The notes under the pieces are model-generated. The model searched no databases. It was given only the letters and a program-made list of their open reading frames with translations, and was not told the origin of the DNA. Source: Morella rubra (Eukaryota; Streptophyta; Magnoliopsida; Fagales; Myricaceae). From it: a DNA stretch of 64,000 bases. Positions within the stretch are counted from its first letter, which is position 1. The number at the start of each line of letters is the position of its first letter. Location of the stretch: assembly GCA_003952965.2 (NCBI GenBank), contig RXIC02000090.1:62001-126000 (forward strand). The letters run 5' to 3'. Shown here one piece after another: positions 36,351-48,900 of this stretch. The translations under genes were made by a program, and so were the position numbers.

Positions 36351-38577
36351 ATGGAAAACTCTGAAGCACCAGAGACTCGTGGTAGTGGTAGTGTAGAATA
36401 ACAACAGTCTCCACAGAGCAAAGAACATCAGGGGGGTGCTGGAATGCTGCCATTTTCGTCATCTGTAAGCCCTTGATCTCGCTTTTCTTCATCATCTCTT
36501 AGCTGTCTTCTTCTTCTTCTTCTCTGAAAAATTAATTTTCCTTTTCTATCGTTGTCTGTTTGCAGTCGTTGAGATGGCAGAGCGATTTGCATTCTACGGT
36601 GTGGCTGGCAACCTCATCTCGTATCTCATAAAAGAACTCCATCAGCCCACCTCTACAGCAGTACAAAATGTGAACACTTGGGTTGGCGTCTCAACAATCT
36701 TCCCGTTGCTCGGAGCCTTCATTGCCGACTCGTTCGTGGGTCGCTTCAAGACCATCGTCGTATCCTGCGTCATTTTTCTCTTGGTGATTAATATGATAAT
36801 TAACATCTGAGTCACTTTTCAATATTTTTGTCTTCATGGCATGTGTACGGATACATTTAAAAGAACAGTTTTGATCCTGTGTTCTGGCTTTATTTCCTCA
36901 GGGAACAGTTCTATTGACCTTATCGGTCTCCGTGATTCCCTCGCATAGCCGTAAAGCAATGTTTTTTCTGTCACTATACATAATATCCGTCGGTGAAGGC
37001 GGGCACAGGCCATGCGTGCAAACCTTCGCGGCCGACCAGTTCGATGAGGACTCACCTGAGAAGAGAAAGGAGAAGAGCTCGTTTTTCAACTGGTGGTATT
37101 TGGCCGTAGTTGCTGCCGCCACTGCTGCCACACTGTTGGTAATCTATTTGCAGGTAACTTTAAATTCTCTGTCCAAATTCTTCTGCACTCCTCTGTTTTT
37201 TTTTTAATCAAACGTAGATATTTATCATTAATAATAAACTACTGTATCTACAAAAGGACACCACAGCAAACCAAAATACAACCAAGGAGGGGCAGTCCCC
37301 TCAAACACCCAAGGAAATGCACTACTTCTGTTTTTCTTTCTTCTTTTTTTTCTGCTTTCGTCATCTCCACTTTAATATGTGATATCCAGATTGGTTTAAA
37401 CTGGATTGATTTTAATCAAATCAAATCAAATCGGATTAGAGTGGATTGGATTGTCAAAGTTTCTCGCTTAGGCCTTAATAAGAACCAAGGGGATAGAATA
37501 ATCTGATGTAGCAGATAGAATGTTCTTATCAATGCAAAATACAGAGCAGATAGAATATTCTTTCCAATGCAAGACAGATATCTGTTCAAACAGACGTGAC
37601 CAACGCTCTTTTTTTTTGGTAAGTGAGGTAAGGGTGATCACTGGAATTGATGGGAAGCTATTTCAGTTTCAATACCTATTTGAATGTAAAATTTGATTTT
37701 GGTACTATTCTGATAAATACTGAAATTTTCGAAATCGAAATCCAAGATTCCGATTTTCATATGTGGACTTTTTTGGCCAACTTTGTTTTTGGCTATAATA
37801 GGACCGCAGTAGTATGGGCACAATTTTAGCCAAATTTTTTCTTATACATTATAAATTAAACAATAAAGTAAAATTTAAAATAAGCATTCATCCAAAATCT
37901 ATGATACCATCATCTAAATTCTAAATTCTAAAATAAAATTACAACAATATAAAATTATGGAGTATCGAAAAATTAAATCTTTTCTCCATTTGAGCCATAA
38001 TTTGTTTTTAAATAAAACATAAATAACATGAACGGGAAATTCCGGTTGAATTTCCGGTTCTGAATAGTTGCCCCCCCCCCCCCCCCCCCCCCCCCCCTAA
38101 CAAGTAGACACGAGTAATGTTGAAACAATTGTTTCTAGAAATTTCCAACTAGAATATATATAGTTGTCTACCTAATGATTGAATTATATTATATTTTGAA
38201 TCAGAAAAAAAAACTATATTATATTTTTTTGAAAATATTGAAGATCATTGAACAGATGAGTTAATCTAAATTGTTGAGGTTTTCTCATAATTTGTACAGG
38301 ACAATATTGGGTGGATTTGGGGCTTTGGAGTGGTGGCAGCGGTTTTGGCAGTGGCATTGGCCATATTTTTTCTAGGAATTAGGAAGTATAGGAAGGAGGG
38401 TCCCGTAGGAAGTCCACTAACTAGGGTGGCGCAAGTGTTTGTGGCGGCGGCTCGAAAGTGGCGCGTGGATGAGACTCGAAATGAGAATGATGAGGTATAC
38501 TATGGAGATAAGCCGTGTGGTGCCGGCGAGGACGGTCAACCTACAGCAAGGAATCTGGTCCGAACTAACCACTTCAG
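36351..38577 (+). pseudogene. NRT1/PTR family transporter, copy D, left palindrome arm (exons 1-4, broken)
   Basis: Exons 36351-36464, 36566-36783, 36902-37153, 38300-38577. Exons 2-4 are open and have the lengths of copies A and C (218, 252, 278); landmarks EMAERF, GAFIADSFVGRF, GEGGHRPCVQTFAADQFDE and FFNWWY. Exon 1 is 114 nt where the right-arm copy has 121: one GGTAGT unit fewer and one missing G, giving a TAA at codon 17 (36399-36401). Exon 5, about half of the protein, is absent: the palindrome axis comes 0.9 kb into intron 4. Upstream, TATTTAA at about 36,282 and the block at 35,650-35,880 parallel copy C. Confidence 0.85.
37628..38098. mobile_element. hAT-like MITE with 27-C run, intron 3 of copy D
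   Basis: Block from TAAGGGTGATCACTGG to a terminus GAATAGTTG-(C)27-TAAC; the C run occupies 38071-38097. The reversed right end (TTAGGGGG) resembles the left end, so the run sits in the terminal repeat. In the mirror copy the run is sixteen G, one C, four G (40926-40946). Confidence 0.45.
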
Positions 38578-38756
38578 GTACTATTTTTTCTTCTAGGCAA
38601 ATATGAGAAGGGGAATAAACTACACAGTAAGAGAGTACGAACAAACATACTTATAGAGGCTTACAAAGCCTTTCTTAGTAGCTAGTTTAGCTAAAACCAA
38701 GTGCAAAGCTTTGAGTCCAAAGCTATTACCATCGACAACTTAGATTTATTTTTTTA

Positions 38757-39458
38757 AGGGAAAATTACAAATCACCCACTATGTTTAAGTGTCTTTTTTA
38801 AAAACTGATTTTAAAAAAAAAATAAAAAGTCCATTGAGTTTGTCATTTTGGTTCGAAACCTCACTAGACCCAATGCCCTTAGACTCATTTAACAAAAAAT
38901 TCATCACACCCAATCTCAATGTGACACGTGTCTAAAACTAAAATCTAAAATAAATAAAAAAGTATAATTTAATACTAAAAATTAATAATTAATAATCTTA
39001 AAATCTTGAAAAAAAAAGGGGAAAGGTTCCGATGGTGGGACTCCCCACCCCAACTCATTCACAGTGGGAGGGGGAGGGACTACCCGAGCGGCGGCTTCTA
39101 GGTGGTTTGGGGACCTCCCCCAACCTCTCCAGAGCAACGCCCGAAGTGGAGTTGGTAGGATTCCTCCCTTCTCTGGCCGCCTAGTTCTGGGGCGAGGGGT
39201 GGAGCCCTCCACCGTGAATAGGTCGTGGTCCTTGAACCTTTTCCGATTTGTTTTTTAAATTTTAATTTTAGTATTAAATTATATTTTTTTTATTTTAGAT
39301 TTTTTAAATATTTTATTTATATTTATTTTGATGACACGTGTCACATTATGATTGGACATGATGAAATTTTCCGTTAAATGACTCTTACGGCTTTAAGTCG
39401 AGTAATGTTTTGTAGCAAAATGACAAATTCTGTGGGCTTTTTTTATTTATTTTTTTAA
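38757..39458. mobile_element. Element with long inverted repeats and GC-rich core, at palindrome axis
   Basis: 38,817-39,010 and 39,240-39,458 are diverged inverted repeats of about 200 bp (shared landmarks TTTGTCATTTTG, CATTTAAC, TGTGACACGTGTC, ATAATTTAATACTAAAA). They enclose an unusually GC-rich core (39,025-39,240) with no stable gene. The left end continues through GGGAAAATTACAAATCACCC; the matching right terminus is missing because the palindrome spacer starts there. A long-TIR (Mutator-like or fold-back) element is likely, type inferred only. The mirror copy is at 39,558-40,262. Confidence 0.55.
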
Positions 39459-39557
39459 AAATTGAAGGGATAGAATAGGGCCACCTCCATTTAATGAAGG
39501 AGCTTGAATTTGATAAAAACAAATTTAGACTAACAAAAAGGTACAACCTCATTGGAT
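39459..39557. other. Palindrome spacer
   Basis: About 99 unique bases between the two arms (ATTGAAGGGATAGAATAGGG onward). No gene or known motif; it is not the expected terminus of the flanking long-TIR element. The axis computed from paired landmarks is near 39,508. Confidence 0.8.
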
Positions 39558-40445
39558 TTAAAATAAATAAATAAAAAAAGCCCACAGAATTTGTCATTTT
39601 GCTACAAAACATTACTCGACTTAAAGCCGTAAGAGTCATTTAACGGAAAATTTCATCATGTCCAATCATAATGTGACACGTGTCATCAAAATAAATATAA
39701 ATATAAATATTTAAAAAATCTAAAATAAATAAAAGTATAATTTAATACTAAAATTAAAAGTTTAAAAAACAAATCGGAAAAGGTTCAAGGACCACGACCT
39801 ATTCACGGTGGAGGGCTCCACCCCTCGCCCCAGAACTAGGCGGCCAGAGAAGGGAGGAATCCTACCAACTCCACTTCGGGCGTTGCTCTGGAGAGGTTGG
39901 GGGAGGTCCCCAAACCACCTAGAAGCCGCCGCTCGGGTAGTCCCTCCCCCTCCCACTGTGAATGAGTTGGGGTGGGGAGTCCCACCATCGGAACCTTTCC
40001 CCTTTTTTTTTTCAAGATTTTAAGATTATTAATTATTAATTTTTAGTATTAAATTATACTTTTTTATTTATTTAGATTTTAGTTTTAGACACGTGTCACA
40101 TTGAGATTGGGTGTGATGAATTTTTTGTTAAATGAGTCTAAAGGCATTGGGTCTAGTGAGGTTTCGAACCAAAATGACAAACTCAATGGGCTTTTTTATT
40201 TTTTTTTTTAAAAATCAGTTTTTAAAAAAGACACTTAAACATAGTGGGTGATTTGTAATTTTCCCTTAAAAAAATAAATCTAAGTTGTCGATGGTAATAG
40301 CTTTGGACTCAAAGCTTTGCCCTTGGTTTTAGCTAAACTAGCTACTAAGAAAGGCTTTGTAAGCCTCTATAAGTATGTTTGTTCGTACTCTCTTACTGTG
40401 TAGTTTATTCCCCTTCTCATATTTGCCTAGAAGAAAAAATAGTAC

Positions 40446-42680
40446 CTGAAGTGGTTAGTTCGGACCAGATTCCTTGCTGTAGGTTGACCGTCCTCGCCGG
40501 CACCACACGGCTTATCTCCATAGTATACCTCATCATTCTCATTTCGAGTCTCATCCACGCGCCACTTTCTAGCCGCCGCCACAAACACTTGCGCCACCCT
40601 AGTTAGTGGGCTTCCTACGGGACCCTCCTTCCTATACTTCCTAATTCCTAGAAAAAATATGGCCAATGCCACTGCCAAAACTGCTGCCACCACTCCAAAG
40701 CCCCAAATCCACCCAATATTGTCCTGTACAAATTATGAGAAAACCTCAACAATTTAGATTAACTCATCTGTTCAATGATCTTCAATATTTTCAAAAAAAT
40801 ATAATATAGTTTTTTTTTCTGATTCAAAATATAATATAATTCAATCATTAGGTAGACAACTATATATATTCTAGTTGGAAATTTCTAGGAACAATTGTTT
40901 CAACATTACTCGTGTCTACTTGTTAGGGGGGGGGGGGGGGGCGGGGCAACTATTCAGAACCGGAAATTCAACCGGAATTTCCCGTTCATGTTATTTATGT
41001 TTTATTTAAAAACAAATTATGGCTCAAATGGAGAAAGGATTTAATTTTTCGATACTCCATAATTTTATATTGTTGTAATTTTATTTTAGAATTTAGAATT
41101 TAGATGATTGGTATCATAGATTTTGGATGAATGCTTATTTTAAATTTTATTTATTGTTAATTTATAATGTATAAGAAAAAATTTGGCTAAAATTGTTGCC
41201 CATACTACTTCGGTCCATTATAGCCAAAAACAAAGTTGGCCAAAAAAGTCCACATATGAAAATCGGAATCTTCGGATTTCGATTTCGAAAATTTCAGTAT
41301 TTATCAGAATAGTACCAAAATCAAATTTTACATTCAAATAGGTATCGGAACTGAAATAGCTTCCCATCCATTCCAGTGATCACCCTCACTTCACTTGTCA
41401 AAAAAAAAAAAAAAAAAGAGCGTTGGTCACGTCTGCTTGAAGATACATCTGTCTTGCATTGGAAAGAATATTCTATCTGCTCTGTATTTTGCATTGATAC
41501 GAACATTCTATCTGCTACATCAGATTATTCTATCCCCTTGGTTCTTATTAAGGCCTAAGCGAGAAACTTTGACAATCCAATCCACTCTAATCCGATTTGA
41601 TTTGATTTGATTAAAATCAATCCAGTTTAAACCAATCTGGATATCACATATTAAAGTGGAGATGACGAAAGCAGAAAAAAAAGAAAGAAAGAAAAACAGA
41701 GTAGTGCATTTCCTTGGGTGTTTGAGGGGACTGCCCCTCCTTGTTTGTATTTTGGTTTGCTGTGGTGTCCTTTTGTAGATACAGTAGTTTTATTATTAAT
41801 GATAAATATCTACGTTTGATTAAAAAAAAAACAGAGGAGTGCAGAAGTTGGACAGAGAATTTAAAGTTACCTGCAAATAGATTACCAACAGTGTGGCAGC
41901 AGTGGCGGCAGCAACTACGGCCAAATACCACCAGTTGAAAAACGAGCTCTTCTCCTTTCTCTTCTCAGGTGAGTCCTCGTCGAACTGGTCGGCCGCGAAG
42001 GTTTGCACGCATGGCCTGTGCCCGCCTTCACCGACGGATATTATGTATAGTGACAGAAAAAACATTGCTTTACGGCTATGCGAGGGAATCACGGAGACCG
42101 ATAAGGTCAATAGAACTGTTCCCTGAGGAAATAAAGCCAGAACACAGGATCAAAACTGTTCTTTTAAATGTATCCGTAGACATGCCATGAAGACAAAAAT
42201 ATTGAAAAGTGACTCAGATGGTGATTATCATATTAATCACCAAGAGAAAAATGACGCAGGATACGACGATGGTCTTGAAGCGACCCACGAACGAGTCGGC
42301 AATGAAGGCTCCGAGCAACGGGAAGATTGTTGAGACGCCAACCCAAGTGTTCACATTTTGTACTGCTGTGGAGGTGGGCTGATGGAGTTCTTTTATGAGA
42401 TACGAGATGAGGTTGCCAGCCACACCGTAGAATGCAAATCGCTCTGCCATCTCAACGACTGCAAACAGACAACGATAGAAAAGGAAAATTAATTTTTCAG
42501 AGAAGAAGAAGAAGAAGACAACTAAGAGATGATGAAGAAAAGCGAGATCAAGGGCTTACAGATGACGAAAATGGCAGCATTCCAGCCACCCCTTGATGTT
42601 CTTTGCTCTGTGGAGACTGTTGTTATCTCTACACTACCACTACCACTACCACTAGTCTCTGGTGCTGCAGAGTTTTCCAT
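40446..42680 (-). CDS. NRT1/PTR family transporter, copy D', right palindrome arm (exons 1-4 only)
   Basis: Minus-strand exons 42560-42680, 42241-42458, 41871-42122, 40446-40723; all open and GT/AG. Exon 1 (121 nt, 40 codons) starts MENSAAPETSGSGSGSVE and keeps phase into exon 2, unlike the left-arm copy. Together they encode about 290 aa, the N-terminal half with EMAERF, GAFIADSFVGRF, GEGGHRPCVQTFAADQFDE and FFNWWY. Exon 5 is missing because the axis lies in intron 4. As drawn it cannot make a whole transporter; if the palindrome is an assembly fault this is probably the true reading of the fourth gene's 5' half. Confidence 0.85.
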
Positions 42681-42999
42681 GGAAGGCTGGTGTAAGAACT
42701 TGGACTCTTCTGAGACTTGCCTATACGTGTAAAGGTTCCGGTTAAATAGACGAAAGACCGCCACTCTGTCTGACATAATATAAGAGCGAGAAGACTATTT
42801 CGCAGTCATTCTCACTGAAGAATTTGTACTGAGGACGTAGTCTATGTACTATTACAGACATAACGGTTTTACTGTCTGGTGCTAATTTAGTCATAGGCAT
42901 TATAACAAACACTTGATGTGCATTATAATTCTCCAAGGTCAAGTGCCTGTTTTCCAACAGATTCGATCTTAAAGAGTAAAATTCAAACATTTTATCTCA

Positions 43000-44375
43000 T
43001 GGGAATTGTCAATTCGCAGGTCTATGCTATTGGAAATATTGAAACTTTCACGTTTACTCTTAATTCTCAAACTTTATGGTAAATTACTATGCAGTTAATG
43101 TTAAAAAATTATTTATATTAAATAAACTGTTTCCGGTCTTAATTATTATTATAGTCTCCCTAGTGATCTTGGTGGATTTGCCGACTATAATAATTAGTCA
43201 GGTATAAAACTGCAATTTTACTTCCTACACTCGCAAAGCTCTCCACTAGAATGTGCCTTTTTGAGTTTTACCGACGCTCCTTTATATCTTTGTGCTTGAC
43301 TTTAGAGCCTCACTAATGATTTAAACATATTGCAGTCAATCATAAATGGAAGTAATTTATCCACTAAACCCCAATTCCACTAACGTTAAATTAGTCCAGA
43401 GATATTGCGTAATATAAGAAGCCACCCAATCAATGGCCAACATCACCAAGATACTAAATAATTTTCTGTCTATATTACAATAGCTTTCACACTTTTATTA
43501 ACCAAATCCTAATACATCACCAAAGTCTTCTATAATTTTCTACCACAATTACATGATATAATATATAAAAAGATAAAAAAAAAAAAATGCATTAAATATT
43601 GTAGGGTCCACATTACGAATTGCTTCACACAGGTACCTTTAAATACTTATACATCTCTCTCTAAATTATATCATACAATTCAAGTAATAAATAGTAGAGA
43701 ATTTTAACCCTAAGGTTTTCAATTCTAATACTCATCGAAAACAAATATTTGACTGTGGTTCCATTCCAATGAATATCAGAATGGAACTAAAATTTTTTGA
43801 ATCAAAAACTGCAAATTCTGGTTTCATTATATGGGCTTTCTTAATTAGATTTTTTTTGGGCCCTAATAGACTCAAAGTGCTTTTTGGACCGAAAGTTTTG
43901 CATAGATTGTTTTGTTATGCATCATAAATTAAAATAAAATATTCATCCAAAATCTAAATAAACATCATCCATATTTAAAATAAAATTACAATATTCTAAA
44001 ATTATGGACATCAAAAATGATTTTGAGCCTATTTAAAATTATAGTGTTCTAAAGCATATATATATAAAGTGAAACTGAAAATTTCAAAAGTTCCGATTAT
44101 GACTCCGAAAAATTCAAATAATGCATTCTAGTTCTAATTACGATATGTGTCAAAGTTGGAATTACGGTATCGGAATCGGAACCTCAAATTCCGATTTTGA
44201 TCTATAATTTTTGTTCAGCCTTGGTTAAGGCTTTGAATCTTATTGTTATGCTCCTTCTAAAGCCTCAAGTTCAAAATCAAATAGAAGCTACCAACCTTTT
44301 GGAGCCGAGCACCTTAAGACCTTTAATTTGATAATTATTTGATTTGTATAGGACGGAAAAATTACACAAATTCTA
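43000..44375. other. Mirror of the region upstream of NPF copy D
   Basis: Inverted counterpart of about 34,650-36,030: the conserved NPF upstream block (about 43,140-43,380) and the possible MITE (about 43,700-44,230). No gene of its own. Confidence 0.7.
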
Positions 44376-45400
44376 AAAATTAGTTTAGTTGCGCGTAAAT
44401 GAGCTTGAATACCTTATACAAAAGAAAAAAATAAATATATATATATAACACACACAGTATCTTAGTCCGGAGTATCAAAATACTTCCACACCCTTGTAAA
44501 GTTTTTGATTCCTCAACAATAATCAAACTCCAAAGTACATGTACTAGTGCGAGATGTGCTCCCGAATATCTAGGCAAACTTCTCCAGAAAAGACCTGAAA
44601 TGACAAACCCACACACAGAGGGGCAGCACCAGCCACCAGGTACACTATTATGAGATTTTAAGTACTGTTTCTTAGTAGCTGTCTGTCGCCAGTAACACTG
44701 CATATATATGTACAATGTCATGACCGACCGCATTAATTCTGCTCCATTAGTCCTGAAACCACTTAAATCGATCAAAGCGATGCCTCAAGGGTCCATCATC
44801 CACATTGTGGGGTTACGAATCAACTTTCCCATTGAAAGTCTGTGCGTTCCCTGCATCCTCCTGTCTGCCGGCCAGAAGATCCTCGATAATTTTGCATTTT
44901 CCAAAATTGGAAAGGCCAGGGGCTGTTCATGTACCCAACCAATTAGCTCGATTAAATGTGGATAATTCAGAGAAAGAAACGGCCTTGCTTTGGGTTTTTT
45001 TTTTTTTTTTTTTTCTGGATTTTGAGTGTTGTGTGTTTCCAACGCATTGTCAACTTATGTCTTGATTAATGTGCTCAACTATTACTATAATCAGAGGCTG
45101 GAATGTCTTCAATAAATATTTTTTTTCCTTCTTACCTAACTTGGCTTGTACAGACTTGGATAATCAATTAAAAAAGAAATAACTACATTATTATGGCTGT
45201 CGAGATGGATTTCTGGTACACTCCCCACGTGGCTTTTTCACGCCACGTATCTACAAGTCTTTCTAAGTGATTCGGTTTTCTTTGGGAGTACTATAAGCAC
45301 TCAAACCCAAAAGAGATTTACTGCTGCACCTGAAGAAGAGGTTGAAAAAGAGCAGACAATATCTAAGCCAACTATTTATTACGTGCAAAGTTTTGCGTTC
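44376..45400 (-). repeat. NPF-flank repeat, copy 3 mirrored
   Basis: Inverted counterpart of 33,626-34,650 within the right palindrome arm. Homopolymer lengths and scattered bases differ from the left arm. No gene. Confidence 0.8.
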
Positions 45401-45519
45401 CTGATTTTCCCTATATAAGAATTTGTGATTTCAAAGAGCCCAAGTAAAGAGTTCAGAAGGAAAAACAACTGTCATAATCGGTCAGAGCAGCAATACTTGA
45501 AATAGGCGTAAAGCTAGAG

Positions 45520-45577
45520 ATGGAAAATAATTCCTTCACGCTAGCATTCTTCGTTGCGCTCTTGGTTCTATCCTCAT
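45520..45577 (+). pseudogene. Second copy of the peptide gene's signal-peptide exon
   Basis: Mirror of 33453-33510: ATG at 45520, 19 codons plus one base, then a GTAAGA donor. The cysteine exon that should follow would lie past 45,803, in the gap. As it stands the copy lacks the mature peptide. Confidence 0.7.
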
Positions 45578-45803
45578 GTAAGATTCCCTTCGAAATCTTT
45601 AATAATCTTGTTTTCGTGAAGAATTTGCATTGTTTTATACAGATTTGCCTGCGTGGATTTTGTTTCTTTTTGGTAGCCACCCCGGGTTGCAGCCCCTAGC
45701 TAGTTGCTCCCCCACCCTGCATGGCCAGATCCACTGGGATTGGCGCTGTATAAACTCCAACAAATTAAGCAATCATATTTTGATTAACGAAAGCATTTAC
45801 CAT

Positions 45804-45903
45804 NNNNNNNNNNNNNNNNNNNNNNNNNNNNNNNNNNNNNNNNNNNNNNNNNNNNNNNNNNNNNNNNNNNNNNNNNNNNNNNNNNNNNNNNNNNNNNNNN
45901 NNN
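45804..45903. other. Assembly gap, 100 N
   Basis: Exactly 100 N, the usual placeholder for a gap of unknown size. The left side is the end of the palindrome's right arm; the right side is inside the last visible exon of TAF2. Confidence 0.99.
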
Positions 45904-48900
45904 ACATTATTATCCTGCATGACGCTAGACGATAATTGAACATCAGGCTTAGGGTGTACAGAAACTTTGCTCGAATCAGCAGTGCACTGAAGTTCTTTTG
46001 CAATATCTTCACCATCACTTGCAGGTTTGGCACTACCAATGCTGGCAGTCATTCGGGACCCACGATCATGACATGAGTTGACTTCCTCAAGATTTTGGTT
46101 GCTAATGCTCACAACGTCTGCAAAGTTCCTTTGTGGTGCATCCACAGAAACAGAACTGCTAGCACCACGATCCATTTCACGTGGCCCACCATGAGATCTT
46201 TCAACAGTTTGATTATCAGCCTCCTCAGTTCTACTGGTGGCAGCAGATTGCTTGACCCTGATCTTAAATGAAGGCATCTTCCGGTCATGACAATTAGAAA
46301 CAGTATCTGCGTCCTTGGAACCATGCGGAACAACCAAAACATCATGAGAAGGGTTTGGCATGTCAGGAGGTAGTTCTAAAGGATCTGGGACGTTAGAAGG
46401 AGGTTCTGGAGGGTGTGGGATATCAGAAGGCAAATCTGGAGGTTTCACTTCAGAAACAAGAGCAGAAAAAATGTTCTTCTGTTCAATGCAAGCTTCTGCA
46501 TCACCCATAAGCAATGTCCTAGTTTCTCTGGGCACTCCATAAAGAGTTGGGGGCCTGAAATATTAAGAGCCCAAGTTCCACAAAAATTAATTTGGGGGGG
46601 AAAAAAGACAATGCTATTCTCAAGGAAACTCAAAAATCAAGAAGCTTTTTCCAATATGGAAAACCAAAAGAATTGCAAGCCCTACAACATTTATAATTGT
46701 GACAGCAAATTTGCAAAAACAGAATTTATCTACTCATTCAAATTTATTGTAACAAATGATTTTTTCCCTGAAGAAAATTAGGAAAAGCCATCCTACCTTC
46801 CTGCAAGAATTTGTATAATGCAGAACAAGTGGTGACGAAGAAAGACATTGTTGAATGCAATATGGCCATCAAGTAACCGGAGTAAGGACACAAGCATGTC
46901 ACTCTTTAAGGTATCAATAGAATCAGATCCACTGCTTATCTGACATAGCCGCATAGCATGCACAGCCAATTTCACTTGCCCTGCAATAGTTCAATGATCA
47001 TTCAGTGCATAACCACCATATTATGAAACAACTTCCTCTCCACTTCTGTACAAACACCCAAAGTACAAATATCAAAATTGAGGCTCATTAAAGAGTACCC
47101 TAGGGAAAAAATCCTCTTTCCTAGGCATACAATACAAAGAAAAAGAAAAATAGCCATGAAATATTTGGGAACACTGGAGAAATGCAGACCTCTTAAAGAG
47201 GGCTCCTCCTCCAAATATTTGATAAACAATGACAGCGCAGCACCAATGCCTTTGCTGTGGAACTCTAGATCAAGAAGTGCCCTGCTTGCTTCAATCCGAA
47301 CTTTCCATATTGTCTTAAAATCCCGAAAAGGTCTTATAAGTTCAAAGACACGATCCTGCAGCCATTCCAATAAAGTAGACATGAAGGCCAAGAACTCTGG
47401 AAAGCACTATGGGACAAGAAAATACTTACATGAGGTATGAACTCTGAAAGCTTTAACGCAATTTGCGTCAAGGTTCGAATACAGCTAACAGTCAAGATCC
47501 CGTTGTGGCTAGGCATCAGCCTGGTACATGCCATTCACAGGTACACGATCAATAAAAGAGTCATGGCAATCGCCCACCGTATCAGATATGCAAGGTGTTT
47601 AAACACACCTGTCAAATTGTAAAAGTCGGTCGATGCGCTTGAGAAGAGATGTTAAAAATAGAATACTCTGCAATAGATTAAAGGAGGACCAGAAAGAGGT
47701 AAGGTCTCAAAACATCATCCGGTAGCAGAGAAAACAAAAGTCGGAATCCTGCTGAGGCATACCATATAAGTTCATGCAAGCATAACAACCAAAGCGAAAC
47801 AAACAACATCAACTTCTCGTATATGCAACTGCAGTGGCAGCTCTAGCAAAAAATTTAGGTACGCCAAGCACATACCAAAAGCAAAACACAAACCATCGAA
47901 AAGAATAGTTGGGCAAAATTATATAAACACCAATGAAATGGCTACAGTATCTCATCCTAAGAATGTGGATGATCTGGTAATAAGTTAAAAAGTGTAAAAC
48001 CTGATGACTCAGAAATACGTTCTAAAATATAAGGCTGCAGAAATTGCAGTCGCTCAGCACATAAGAATTGGATTTGGTTAGACAATATGTGGTTGAGAGA
48101 CAATGTAAGTATGAACAGCAGGTAAGAGGCCTCTTGGGTCCCCAAAAGCTGTATAACGACCAGGATAAGCACGTGTGTTTGCGGGTCCCAATTACCAAGT
48201 ATTACAAATTCAGCATTCAGACATCATGGAACTGACAAGATAGCAAAGTGAACACAAGAACTGGGAAAATTCACTCTCGAATATATAGTTAAAGACCCGA
48301 ACCAAAATATATACATCTATATACGTATATAGATCTACATCTACATATATATATATATGTGTGTGTGTGTGTATGTGTGTGCGCGCGCCCAATCAAGGAT
48401 GAAGATTTTAACTGAACCCTTCGTGATCGTGGACATAGAATTTAAAAGCAATGCATTTGCTGGAAAGACACAGATTTGTTCTTCAATCCATTTTCTCACT
48501 CTTAATGGGGGAAAGCCCCTAATGTTCTAAGAAGCCATTTCCAACTAAAAAGTGCATTTCAGAATGCTCAAATTTGAATGAAACACTTACAATCTAGGTC
48601 TCTAATGCTTCAGGGTATTCACAATGTTATTCAAATTTGGGAGTTACAAATATGCCTCAATGAATAATCAAAAGTCATTTCTACAAAAATAATAATCACT
48701 AGGTAGGTGAATAACATATAAATCTATACCGTGTCACTCTGATCTGCAGAGTAATATCCATGCTACCAAAAAGAAGAAAACAGTCCGTCTATTCACTTTA
48801 TCCTACCATAGCAACAAAACTCAAAGTACTGCATAGGGGAATGAGATATCAATATTTAACGAGGACTATGAACAGTTTGTGATTGTATATATAAGTGCAT

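Larger units (their letters stand above)
33227..39458 (+). repeat. Left arm of a large palindrome
   Basis: Matches 39,558-45,803 in inverted orientation along its whole length. Paired landmarks: peptide exon 1 start 33510 with 45520, NPF exon 1 start 36351 with 42680, exon 4 start 38300 with 40723. Small substitutions and indels occur throughout (different Gly-Ser repeat number in exon 1, different poly-C length), so the arms are not identical copies. Spacer of about 99 bp at the axis. Confidence 0.95.
39558..45803 (-). repeat. Right arm of the palindrome, ending at the gap
   Basis: Inverted copy of 33,227-39,458, about 6,246 bp. It ends precisely where the run of N starts (45804), inside the intron of the duplicated peptide gene. 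Coding exons agree with the left arm at protein level except exon 1 of the NPF gene, where the right arm is intact. Confidence 0.95.

Noticed and set aside
39064-39258. Open frames in the GC-rich core of the long-TIR element (also mirrored at 39,762-40,023)
   Set aside because: Open on both strands only because of GC richness; no domain resemblance, and they lie inside a repeat.
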